Part shown: positions 56,621 to 64,000 of the stretch, in pieces
Layout of the letters: every line of letters starts with the position of its first letter
Position numbering within the stretch: position 1 is the stretch's first letter
NCBI RefSeq assembly: GCF_020005365.1
Contig: NZ_JACNML010000002.1
Coordinates: 294,732 to 358,731 of the forward strand
Source of the DNA: Kangiella shandongensis
GTDB lineage: Bacteria > Pseudomonadota > Gammaproteobacteria > Enterobacterales > Kangiellaceae
Length of the DNA: 64,000 nt
Direction of reading: 5' to 3'
The notes under the pieces: model-generated
What the model was told of the DNA's origin: nothing
Database searches by the model: none
Seen by the model: the letters and a program-made list of their open reading frames with translations, nothing else
Translations under genes and position numbers: made by a program

Positions 56621-57549
56621 TTAACTCTTACAACCTTCAATACAAAAAACAAGATAACACTTACCCCCAGAACAAGTAACACAAACCATAGATTGAAAAA
56701 CTTAACTAAGCTGGTTGTAGGCTTGGTCATTTTAGTATCACCTGAAAAGTGAGGCAGCATAAAAAAGCTTTTTGTAAACGCAAAGCCTTTATTATTAATG
56801 ACTTCGCCATTTTCACTATACTCTAAAGCAAAGTCATCATTTTGGTTAAGATAAAGATGCCCTTGGTTGATCATATTGTCAGGAAGCTTTTTTTTATCAA
56901 TGACTGATACTGTTTTCCCAGCCATTTTGAAAGAAAAAAGATACCCTTCACGACTTTCTGCTTTTTCGAAGAAAACACCTGACTCATCATTTAATGCAAA
57001 GCTATATACATTAGGAGACAACAAGACTTGTGCCTTCTCCACAAAACCCAAAGGCTTTAACTTTTTATGCTGAAAACCAGTTAGAAAGGCACTATATGCA
57101 TTGAATTGGCCAAATGGCTTATGAAGGTATTGATTTCCAGATTTTTCAAAGAAATAAACAGGTCTTAAAACTTTATCCCCCATAGCTACCTTCATTGAAT
57201 AAGCTTTCATAGTTCCTGCAGTAGCCACCCAATCACCAGCCTGAACTTCAGTATTTGCATCATAATAAAACTTTTCGAACTGCCTAAACTTCTCATCTTC
57301 ATAATCGGCAGGAGCAACTACGGACTCTAAATCCTTATTGTTAATCGCTTGTAAAAACTGCTCCATGGTCTCATCATCTTTTTGATAAGGCTTAAGCGAG
57401 CCAGGATTGATCACGACAGAATCTTTAGCTATTTTCATTCCAAAGAATGAATCCGAATAGTACAAATCGATTAAGCTAACTCTAGTCGCAATACCTATTG
57501 TGGCGACAATCAATAAGATTAATACAAATTTAAAAACGCCTTTTGTCAT
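56611..57549 (-). CDS. Membrane-anchored protein of unknown function
   Basis: A 312-residue protein with an N-terminal helix (FKFVLILLIVATIGIATRV), a large extracytoplasmic domain and a C-terminal helix (FFNLWFVLLVLGVSVILFFVLKVVRV). No family recognised. GGGAG lies 5 bp before the ATG at 57549; the frame open to 57582 would add 11 residues. The last residues KQA and stop are coded by a dispersed repeat. Confidence 0.6.
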   Translation of the reverse strand: MTKGVFKFVLILLIVATIGIATRVSLIDLYYSDSFFGMKIAKDSVVINPGSLKPYQKDDETMEQFLQAINNKDLESVVAPADYEDEKFRQFEKFYYDANTEVQAGDWVATAGTMKAYSMKVAMGDKVLRPVYFFEKSGNQYLHKPFGQFNAYSAFLTGFQHKKLKPLGFVEKAQVLLSPNVYSFALNDESGVFFEKAESREGYLFSFKMAGKTVSVIDKKKLPDNMINQGHLYLNQNDDFALEYSENGEVINNKGFAFTKSFFMLPHFSGDTKMTKPTTSLVKFFNLWFVLLVLGVSVILFFVLKVVRVKQA

Positions 57550-57654
57550 AATATCTCCCTGTTTTATTATCGTTTTAATCAAAAGATTATGCAGAAAAGC
57601 ATAAGAGGAGCAGTTTTACGCTTCACATCCAGATAGTTCAACCCTTATAAAGAC

Positions 57655-57761
57655 TTTTCCCTAAACTGGTGGATGATTTTATGGCCGTTTAGCTCGATGG
57701 TTTCTGTTTGACCAGTATAGACACTACTAACCTGAACTGAACCACCAAAAAGTCCTTCAAA
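57655..57761 (-). pseudogene. Possible 3' remnant of a gene beside a dispersed repeat
   Basis: A frame of 35 codons runs from the edge of the repeat to a stop at 57655, with residues LFGGSVQVSSVYTGQTETIEL and NGHKIIHQFREKSL. The composition looks protein-like and has no start codon. It may be the tail of a gene broken by the repeat. Short, so uncertain. Confidence 0.3.
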
Positions 57762-57765
57762 TTAC

Positions 57766-57835
57766 CGTAGCCTCGATTAGCTTGAGCGTAATCGAGGTCT
57801 TATACATAAAATCTCGAAGTTCCTTCGAGGCTACG
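57766..57835. repeat. Dispersed palindromic repeat, copy near 57.8 kb
   Basis: CGTAGCCTCGA (57766-57776) pairs with TCGAGGCTACG (57825-57835); inside, CCTCGATTA (57771-57779) pairs with TAATCGAGG (57789-57797). A further partial copy, TTCTTCGAGGCTTCGCTTG, follows at about 57862-57880. The 57662-57911 region has no intact gene. Confidence 0.75.
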
Positions 57836-57911
57836 CTTGCTCTGGCCACATTTATTCGAAATTTCTTCGAGGCTTCGCTTGAACTACCCCATTTACTCTT
57901 GCTAAAAGCTA

Positions 57912-58946
57912 TTAGGTTTGAGTATCTTTCAATGCTTGACCTGCTGGTCGGCTTAAAATCTCTACAACTGACTTTTGATTCGATAGATCACTCTCTTTAC
58001 TCTCGGTGTAACCAGTCGATTGTGGTGAGAAGATGGAACTGGCGGCCTGTAGTAGCACAGCATCCCTAACACCTTCATCCCCAGAAGCCTCAACTAAAGC
58101 AGTGTGAGTCATAAGCGCATTCTGCCTATGTTTATTTATTATCGCATTATGTTTATGGTTCAAAAAGTTCTTAGCTGATAAAAATAGCATATACGCAATA
58201 ACAAAAAATATTAACACCTTACTTATAGACAACTGTACAGCATCGTAAATATCTGAGGGCTTTAAGAAGGGAATTTTATGTAGAAAAAGACTCACAATTG
58301 CGAATGTCCCTAAACCTACAGCTAACTTTACTACATAACCTCTCCATTTATCAGCCTCAGTGCTATGATGTTCATACTCTGCATTAAAATGAACGGCTTG
58401 TTTGGTTACCCCTTCTTCTGCAGCAACTATTCTTATTTCTTCAAGCACTTTTTTTGCATCCTCTTCGTACTGATTTAATGTATCAGTAATACTGCTTGCT
58501 TTATCTTCGATCGACTGCAGAGTTGCTCTTGCGTCGGAATCCAGACGTTGAAAGTCAGCTGAGCGGTGTAATGAATACGATATATACTGGTGAAGGGAAG
58601 CAAATGCAGGCTGGTACGAATTAATTAAGTTTGTAATATAAGACTCTCGAACACCAACTGGGTCACTTTGTCCTGGATCGAACTCTAAAATTTCACTGAA
58701 TAATTTATAATGGTTATTAGCATTGTTTTTGATTGATTCCAGCACATTATCTGGGAAATCTTGAAGAGCTGTAACCGATAACCTATTATAAAGTTCTACC
58801 AGTTTCTCGGCCGGCTCCACTGCATTTTCAAAGTTTAACTTGTTACCTAAGTCATTTTTTCGAGGTAAGCTATTTACATCAAACTCTTGCATACGCTTTA
58901 GTGCCGATGATGTTTCTTTAAATAGCTCTTCATTTCCTACTATCAT
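57912..58946 (-). CDS. Two-TM protein of unknown function
   Basis: A 344-residue protein: a long helical N-terminal half (LKRMQEFDVNSLPRK, LDSDARATLQSIEDKASSITDTL), two transmembrane helices near residues 215-270 (LAVGLGTFAIVSLFLHKIP and VLIFFVIAYMLFLSAKNFL) and a conserved-looking C-terminal part (INKHRQNALMTHTALVEA, GDEGVRDAVLLQAASSIFSPQSTGYT). Similar two-helix proteins appear scattered in many bacteria, often in variable regions; no function is known. It lies between repeat-rich intergenic blocks. Confidence 0.65.
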   Translation of the reverse strand: MIVGNEELFKETSSALKRMQEFDVNSLPRKNDLGNKLNFENAVEPAEKLVELYNRLSVTALQDFPDNVLESIKNNANNHYKLFSEILEFDPGQSDPVGVRESYITNLINSYQPAFASLHQYISYSLHRSADFQRLDSDARATLQSIEDKASSITDTLNQYEEDAKKVLEEIRIVAAEEGVTKQAVHFNAEYEHHSTEADKWRGYVVKLAVGLGTFAIVSLFLHKIPFLKPSDIYDAVQLSISKVLIFFVIAYMLFLSAKNFLNHKHNAIINKHRQNALMTHTALVEASGDEGVRDAVLLQAASSIFSPQSTGYTESKESDLSNQKSVVEILSRPAGQALKDTQT

Positions 58947-59408
58947 ATGTAACTCCTTTCACTTTTTTGTGAACTATCGCACAAAAATTAACCTGTGACA
59001 AATGGGCCTCAATGCAGATGTGACTTAAATCAAAAGGTTACCTGCTTAACCAATAGCACCAATATCCCCTTATATTGAGCAAATCATTTACAAAATATAG
59101 CAATCAAAATCAGTGACTTATGGAATCCCTTTAGGGAGAAGATTTTGATAAGAATTTTCAGCATAGGTGACCAATGGAAATCCCTTTAGGGAGATGTGAT
59201 GTAAATTCTGGTGCGTTAAGTATTTTGTAAGTGATGCAGGTAGTCTCGCTAAGCGAGACCTCAATATCGGGGTGGGGTTCTCTTTGGTTCCTTTCTCTTA
59301 ACCATATAAGAGAAAGGAACTCGCCGAGTGGCGAAATAATAAGTTAAGGATTGGAGAACCGTGGATACTAAGAAACCTTCCCTTCAGGTTATACTTCTAA
59401 CTACCAAA
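58947..59408. repeat. Palindrome-rich intergenic block
   Basis: No gene in 462 bp. It contains two copies of TGGAA(A)TCCCTTTAGGGAGA (59121-59139; 59175-59193), a 8-bp palindrome GTCTCGCT-A-AGCGAGAC (59243-59259), a 14-bp perfect hairpin GTTCCTTTCTCTTA / TAAGAGAAAGGAAC (59287-59320, loop ACCATA) and TCGCC-GAGT-GGCGA (59321-59334). GGTGACCAATGGAAAT links it to the repeat at 56.5 kb. Confidence 0.75.
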
Positions 59409-60575
59409 TTACTTCCATACCTCACGCATCAAATTGTAAGCATTTAACCCCAGTACTTTCTCAATTCGAGTACTGCTGTGCCCTCTTTCGGCGAGCTTGT
59501 TGGCCAGCAGGTAAAACTGATCCGGACCTACAATATCCGGCATAAAGTTCAGGTTACCTAGTTTTTCGCCCGCGGCGGCGGCGCCATTATCAATTCGGTG
59601 CTGGGTCATATTGTCAGTGTCTTTTCGAACCTTATCCATATTATCAATAGCAGTGTAGCCACCATCGGTTCCAATCGACACATGATCTTCTCCACAGACG
59701 TTTATCGCATGTTCGATGTGTGCGACCAGGTGGTCCGAGTTAGCTTTACTGTCCGATGCAAGAAACGGCATAAAGTAGAGACCAAATAGCCCGCCTTTAT
59801 CAGCCAGAAGGCGCATCTCCTTATCGGTTTTATTACGCGGTAAATCGACCAGAGCACGGCATCCACTATGACTAATGGTAACAGGTGCCTTACTCGCGGC
59901 TATCGCTTCGAGACAGGTGCGCTCGCCACTATGACTGAGATCGATGAGTACGTTGGCTTCGTTCATCTTCTCAACCACCTTATGACCAAACTCGGTTAGC
60001 GGTAATCGCGAGCTAACGTTAGCGCCGCCGCCGATTTGGTTCTGACCATTGTAAGTCAACTGCATGGTGAGTACGCCGAGGTTCTTAAAGGTGTCAACGT
60101 TATCCAGATTATCACCCAGGACATGGCTGTTCTGGAAACCCAGGGTTACCGCTACTTTTTTATCTTTCTTCGCCTGTTCAATATCGTCGAACGTTCTAAC
60201 CAGCGTCAGTACGTCGGAATTAGCGTCAATCAGCTTCTGATGCTGGCTAAGCATGCTCACACTTGATTCAAACACATCATCGCCTGGATATGCTGGGAAA
60301 GGTGCGCCTGTGGTCTGGCGATAACAATCGAGCCCACTTTTCAGTAAATCACGTCTTAGACGCTCCGACATACGCCAGTCATCTTGAATACTGCCAGCCG
60401 GATCATTGATATCGTACAGCACGCCCAGACCATCAAACACAAACCAGTCGTTGTATTGCTCTCTGCTAATAACAGTCTTAGTAGCAGACGAGGCTAGTAA
60501 ACTGCCAGAGCTTAAGTTCAAACCAACAGAGGCAGCGGCCATCGCTGAGTTAGTAATAAAAGACCTTCTATTCAT
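59409..60575 (-). CDS. Membrane dipeptidase-type peptidase (M19)
   Basis: A 388-residue zinc dipeptidase of the renal-dipeptidase family, with MNRRSFITNSAMAAASVGLN as a Tat-type signal. Motifs: FVFDGLGVLYD (usually DGHND, here altered), LGVLTMQLTYNGQNQIGGG, VLIDLSHSGERTC, PVTISHSGCRAL and EDHVSIGTDGGY. The metal ligands usually in DGHxD are not clear, so activity is uncertain. Divergent from a MarR regulator. Confidence 0.83.
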   Translation of the reverse strand: MNRRSFITNSAMAAASVGLNLSSGSLLASSATKTVISREQYNDWFVFDGLGVLYDINDPAGSIQDDWRMSERLRRDLLKSGLDCYRQTTGAPFPAYPGDDVFESSVSMLSQHQKLIDANSDVLTLVRTFDDIEQAKKDKKVAVTLGFQNSHVLGDNLDNVDTFKNLGVLTMQLTYNGQNQIGGGANVSSRLPLTEFGHKVVEKMNEANVLIDLSHSGERTCLEAIAASKAPVTISHSGCRALVDLPRNKTDKEMRLLADKGGLFGLYFMPFLASDSKANSDHLVAHIEHAINVCGEDHVSIGTDGGYTAIDNMDKVRKDTDNMTQHRIDNGAAAAGEKLGNLNFMPDIVGPDQFYLLANKLAERGHSSTRIEKVLGLNAYNLMREVWK

Positions 60576-60636
60576 TGAAGTTTATCCTTATGTCCAAGTT
60601 AATGGGGGCGTGCATTAAACTTTCTCCAGCACTTTT

Positions 60637-60704
60637 GCAATATATTGCGCAACATGTTACCTTTATTCCCAAATTAGAGTCAATGAATTCTTTGTTGCAA
60701 ACAA
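60637..60704. promoter_or_regulatory. Operator candidates between the M19 and MarR genes
   Basis: GCAATATATTGC (60637-60648) is a perfect 12-bp palindrome and TTGTT-GCA-AACAA (60692-60704) a second. Both suit a MarR dimer that controls itself and the divergent dipeptidase gene. Confidence 0.45.
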
Positions 60705-60750
60705 TTTCATTCAGTAAGAAAGTATCTACAAAGAGAATTTAGAGAGTAGT

Positions 60751-61215
60751 ATGAACGGTAAAGCACTGTTGGGTAAACGCGCGGAAGATCTGAGCAACCT
60801 CATTGAACAACAAACTCAGCCGATATTTGATAGCCTGGGCATTATTGTTCCAATCAAGTCCTGCTCTACCCTACTCACCTTGTCAGAATTAGATCAAGCG
60901 TCGCTGGCGGACATAGCGCGCCAATTACAACAGTCGCACCAGCTGGTAAAGCAAAAGCTCCCCAAACTGATAAAGTTGGATTTAATTCAGCAAACTGCAG
61001 ATCCAGAGGATAAACGACGAACGCTCTACTTTTTGACACCACAGGGAAAGTCGCAAACCCAGAAAATCAGAGACTACCTTGAGCAATCAGAGACTCTGGT
61101 AGATAGTATTTCAAAAGATATCGGCGTCGACCTATTCGACGCCATCGATCAGGCTATTGAATCTATGCAGAACAAAAGCCTGTGGGAAAGATTTAAAGGG
61201 CCTGATTCCTACTAG
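60751..61215 (+). CDS. MarR-family transcriptional regulator
   Basis: A 154-residue winged-helix protein: SELDQASLADIARQLQQSHQLVKQKLPKLIKLDLI is the HTH, followed by the wing with DPEDKRRTLYFLTPQGK. It probably responds to a small ligand. The divergent M19 dipeptidase is the likely target, given the palindromes between. Its 3' end overlaps the convergent DUF3592 gene by 4 bp. Confidence 0.88.
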   Translation: MNGKALLGKRAEDLSNLIEQQTQPIFDSLGIIVPIKSCSTLLTLSELDQASLADIARQLQQSHQLVKQKLPKLIKLDLIQQTADPEDKRRTLYFLTPQGKSQTQKIRDYLEQSETLVDSISKDIGVDLFDAIDQAIESMQNKSLWERFKGPDSY

Positions 61216-61691
61216 GGAAAATATAGAGGTCCTCTCCTCTTTTTGTACTTTGGTAACGTCAGTTTGATGAATACGGACGATAATCTGTGATCATCAGGGT
61301 CATAATGAATAATCACTGGTTTACCGACCTGATAGTTAGCCAGGAAATTTTCTGCGTCTTTGTAAGTACATTGATTGTAAAGCACCAACGCTAACTGATT
61401 ACCGGTATAAGTTTGTCCATTTATTTCATAGCTATATTCGATACAGGGTGTATATGTTCGAGTGCTTACCGAGTCGTAACCTAATCGACTAACCTCTTCC
61501 TTGACCTTAACGCCTTTAATGACACCACTCGTACGCTTCCAGTGCCGATACATTTCCGGCACCTTTTCAGCATAACCTTTAAATTCTTCAAGCGGTTTCT
61601 TGAATGCTGTAGCTACTAACCGTAAGAAAATAACGGAAACAATGATAAAGATGCCGAGCCCTATGATCGTTGCCAGCATTTCATTCGACAT
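61212..61691 (-). CDS. DUF3592 membrane protein
   Basis: A 159-residue protein: one N-terminal helix (IIGLGIFIIVSVIFLRLVAT), then a beta-rich domain with YTPCIEYSYEINGQTYTGNQ, FLANYQVGKPVIIHYDPDDHRLS, typical of DUF3592. Function unknown. AGGGATAACT ribosome site. Confidence 0.8.
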   Translation of the reverse strand: MSNEMLATIIGLGIFIIVSVIFLRLVATAFKKPLEEFKGYAEKVPEMYRHWKRTSGVIKGVKVKEEVSRLGYDSVSTRTYTPCIEYSYEINGQTYTGNQLALVLYNQCTYKDAENFLANYQVGKPVIIHYDPDDHRLSSVFIKLTLPKYKKRRGPLYFP

Positions 61692-61785
61692 AGTTATCCC
61701 TGTGATTCAGTCTTTTTTAGAATTTAAGCAATCCATGAATACAGTATCTAAGAACCGGGCATTCCGGCTCTGCTAAAACATACTG

Positions 61786-62142
61786 TTACTGACTTTTAGT
61801 TTCGGCTAGTAGTTTTTGAATATCATCGCCAGATAGACTCTTTAACTCATTGAAGGCAGCTTTTGTCGTAGACTTATCACCGGAGCCTTCTCCTGTAAGA
61901 CGATAAGCCCCATCTATCTTCTGAAAACTGAAGTAAAAAGGCATAGCCGGATTACCTGTGTCACTTACAACCACAAGCGACTTATTATCAGAGCAACTAT
62001 AAACCAACCAATTTGCATCGCCATAAACTTTTTTCACAGGCCCTGTGTAGCAACCCATCCCACTATTCTCAGTTGCACTTACAGAATTAAAAGTAAGTAT
62101 AAAACCGATGACTAAAGCGTTAATAGATAGTAAATGTTTCAT
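61786..62142 (-). CDS. Small secreted protein
   Basis: A 118-residue protein with a signal peptide (MKHLLSINALVIGFILTFNSVSA) and two cysteines (GCYTGPV, YSCSDNK) which may pair. No family recognised. AGGAGAAGGG ribosome site. Part of a leftward run with the zinc-finger membrane protein gene. Confidence 0.6.
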   Translation of the reverse strand: MKHLLSINALVIGFILTFNSVSATENSGMGCYTGPVKKVYGDANWLVYSCSDNKSLVVVSDTGNPAMPFYFSFQKIDGAYRLTGEGSGDKSTTKAAFNELKSLSGDDIQKLLAETKSQ

Positions 62143-62163
62143 CCCTTCTCCTATGGCCGAAGG

Positions 62164-62538
62164 CTAACAGTTCATTTGTAACTTTCGGTTCTTAAATACA
62201 ACGTATACGCCTATGAGCCCCATACCTATCCCCATCATTAGAGAGACAGGTTCAATAACACCTTTTGTGATATATAAATAGATCGACCAACCAGCAAATA
62301 TAAGCGTAAACATAAAGTAGACCATCGCGCCTGAAGGAATTAGTGGAGCTTTTTGACCAATACTGTATATCTGCTTATTACGCTGCACTAACTCCTGCAA
62401 CTCATCAACCTCGTGTTCACAAGACTCCTTACAAGCTAGTCCGTGCCCAGTATCATAAGAGCAGTCGACACAAATCCCTTTGGTACACGCCCGACATACA
62501 CCAACCGCTTCTTTGTTAATATGTGAATAGCATTTCAT
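62164..62538 (-). CDS. B-box-type zinc-finger membrane protein
   Basis: A 124-residue protein. The N-terminus MKCYSHINKEAVGVCRACTK and the following CVDCSYDTGHGLACKESC are cysteine/histidine-rich like a B-box zinc finger; two transmembrane helices follow (MVYFMFTLIFAGWSIYLYIT and PVSLMMGIGMGLIGVYVVF). Small proteins of this type are known in bacteria, without assigned function. Confidence 0.75.
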   Translation of the reverse strand: MKCYSHINKEAVGVCRACTKGICVDCSYDTGHGLACKESCEHEVDELQELVQRNKQIYSIGQKAPLIPSGAMVYFMFTLIFAGWSIYLYITKGVIEPVSLMMGIGMGLIGVYVVFKNRKLQMNC

Positions 62539-62564
62539 GTGTATTTCTCATCCCTATGTCTCTA

Positions 62565-63698
62565 TTAAAAACTTATTCTCTCTATTTCAATAACCTGACT
62601 TCCAACGAGCTTAGCTTCTATTAACTCATCTCCAGATAGACCAAAAATTCTATCTCCGATAAAGAATGGCCTTGTGTTACCGTACCAGTCCTCACAGGAC
62701 ACTTCACAGAATTCATCTTTACTATTTTCTTTACTCACTAACTCTCCAGCAACCCTTACCCCATTATCCCAATTGAAAAAAGTAATGTCCGAAGACACAT
62801 CCTCACCCCAATGATAATAGTTATGTTCTTCTTCTCCTTTGCTCTTAAGTTGAGTTGTTAATCCGAAAATTGCCATATCATTGATACTAGTAGCATTGAA
62901 GGCATGCGATCTTGTCTCTCCCTCCAGTCTGTCGTGCAGGAATAACTGCTGATATGCTTGTGGAGTAGCTTCAGGTATTACCGTGAGCCCTAGATTTAAA
63001 TCTTCTGTTTCTCCGACTACTAAAGCCTTCTCCCCAAGATTTTCAAACCTATTCGCTGAATGATTAAGATCCAGAGTGCTACTTGTTCCCGTATGTAAAT
63101 TAATCATTGTTGATTCAGTGTTGTTCAATTCTCCGAAGTGATTCATGGTGCCATAAATAAAACTGTCTGAGAGAAAGTAGTTATTAGTATAATCATTAAC
63201 ACCTGTCACATTAGCAATTACATCAGGCTGGGGGGAGTACTGCCCTTTAAACATATGTTCTTTTATTTTTATCAACTCCCCTGTCGTCTTACTACTTAAA
63301 CCAAACATGTATAAGTCACCGCCATCTTCATGAAACGAAAACTGATCTAGTGGCTCTAGTTCTATTGGAAAATAATTAACAGAAAAGTCTGTCAGAGAAA
63401 TTCGATATAACTTAGAGTCGGAAAATAGCTCTAATTTATTGTGATACTTACCTTTATATTCATCTGACATTGAGTAATAGTATGCACTAGATGGATATAC
63501 TAGTGTGCTATCTAAGCTAAACTCCCCATCGAGCAATACTTTGCCCTTCCACCCAGTTAACCATAAATAAGCAAATTCTCCTGAAATATAATACTCAGGA
63601 AAATCACTTCCTACTACTCCAGATGACTCGCAATAAATTTTTGCATCATTTATGGGGCACTTAATAAATAAGTGCACGTATGGCTCTTCAAGTTGATT
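62565..63698 (-). pseudogene. Unknown beta-rich protein gene, 5' end lost at an IS3-type element
   Basis: The frame codes for a 370-residue protein if read from a GTG at 63677, but it has no ribosome site or signal peptide and the frame stays open (NQLEEPYVHLFIK) up to the edge of an insertion element near 63699, so the true start was probably cut off. The rest is beta-strand rich with repeats of the type ENLGEKALVVGETEDLN and NDMAIFGLTTQLKSKG, maybe a propeller. Cysteines near both ends (IYCES, FCEVSCEDWYG). No family recognised. Confidence 0.55.
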
Positions 63699-64000
63699 TG
63701 TAGTGGCAGACTAAACCCGAACACTCTTTTAAGTGGTAGTATTACCCTTAACAAAGAGGTGTTCAATGGTAAGAAGAAGACAACGTCGGTCATTCAGTCC
63801 GGAGTTTAAACGAGATGCTGCGAGTTTGGTGCTTGAACAAGGCTACAGTTATGCGGAAGCAAGCCGAGCCGTGGATGTCCATGACAATACCCTCCGAAAA
63901 TGGGTTCAGCAGTTAAACAGTGAGCAAAGCGGTCAAACGCCTAAAGGTAAGGCGATGACCCCAGAGCAGCAGAGAATACAAGAGCTTGAGGCTCGCGTGA
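63699..64000 (+). mobile_element. IS3-family insertion sequence, left end (continues beyond the window)
   Basis: The element probably begins at TGTAGTGGCAGACTAAACCC (63699 onwards), just inside the frame of the truncated gene to the left, and contains an IS3-type orfA from 63766. The right end, the inverted repeat and target duplication are not in the window. Confidence 0.75.
63766..64000 (+). CDS. IS3-family transposase OrfA, N-terminal part
   Basis: The first 78 residues of the helix-turn-helix protein of an IS3-type element: MVRRRQRRSFSPEFKRDAAS, LVLEQGYSYAEASRAV, NTLRKWVQQLNSEQSG and MTPEQQRIQELEARV, the start of the leucine-zipper region. AAGAGGT lies before the ATG. Cut by the right edge of the window; OrfB would follow, probably by a -1 frameshift. 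Confidence 0.93.
   Translation, partial: MVRRRQRRSFSPEFKRDAASLVLEQGYSYAEASRAVDVHDNTLRKWVQQLNSEQSGQTPKGKAMTPEQQRIQELEARV

Noticed and set aside
1..64000. tRNA or rRNA genes
   Set aside because: No cloverleaf or rRNA-like stretch was found on reading the intergenic regions; a tRNAscan run would decide.

Overview
The window looks like the chromosome of a marine gammaproteobacterium of moderate GC content. The gene set (TusDCBE sulfur relay, SrkA, TrhO, ArfB, a Fur-controlled TonB receptor, a GlyGly-CTERM protein and several peptidases of families M3, M19 and M49-like, plus gamma-glutamyltransferase) would fit the Kangiellaceae/Oceanospirillales or a neighbouring group. This placement is by gene content and protein character only; no 16S rRNA or tRNA gene was seen.

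Layout. 1-3.3 kb: C-terminal half of an RND efflux permease (cut by the window edge) and pyruvate kinase. 3.4-9.4 kb: a leftward four-gene operon (MaoC-type hydratase, CitE-like lyase, acyl-CoA synthetase, second CitE-like lyase) divergent from a third CitE/malyl-CoA-lyase-like gene, with a three-half-site operator candidate between; together they look like a CoA-dependent route for a small di- or branched acid. 9.4-23 kb: mostly housekeeping genes (DUF5916 outer-membrane protein, PpiC, a GlyGly-CTERM surface protein, ferredoxin-reductase-like protein, M49-like lipoprotein, TusDCB-TusE, MlaC-like protein, peroxiredoxin, PspC protein, ArfB, TrhO, YgjP-like peptidase, GIY-YIG protein, NlpC/P60 lipoprotein). 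23-28.4 kb: SrkA, SulP transporter, DUF502, SRPBCC, COG3146 acyltransferase and a 27-residue membrane peptide.

28.6-34.3 kb is a complete minimal type II-C CRISPR-Cas locus: a predicted tracrRNA on the minus strand, cas9 (1073 aa), cas1 and cas2 on the plus strand, then 15 repeats of 36 bp with 14 spacers of exactly 30 bp. Read on the minus strand, each repeat ends in an extended -10 promoter (TGCTATAAT), so each crRNA probably starts inside its own spacer, while the decayed repeat at the far end suggests new spacers enter beside cas2. A perfect TGTGA-N6-TCACA palindrome sits between the divergent tracrRNA and cas9. This is the most interesting part of the window.

34.4-50.7 kb: M3 peptidase lipoprotein, MFS transporter with a cysteine-rich HTH regulator, TPR membrane protein, DUF900 hydrolase, gamma-glutamyltransferase, GNAT, a Fur-boxed TonB receptor/PepSY operon, DUF6694 lipoprotein and an RluA-type pseudouridine synthase. 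51-64 kb is more accessory: a PrpD-family protein, a plastocyanin-like lipoprotein, a Vgb-like beta-propeller, a GH109-like oxidoreductase, a two-TM protein of unknown function, an M19 dipeptidase and MarR regulator, small membrane/secreted proteins, several palindromic intergenic repeats and gene remnants, and an IS3-type element at the right edge that seems to cut the start off the last gene.
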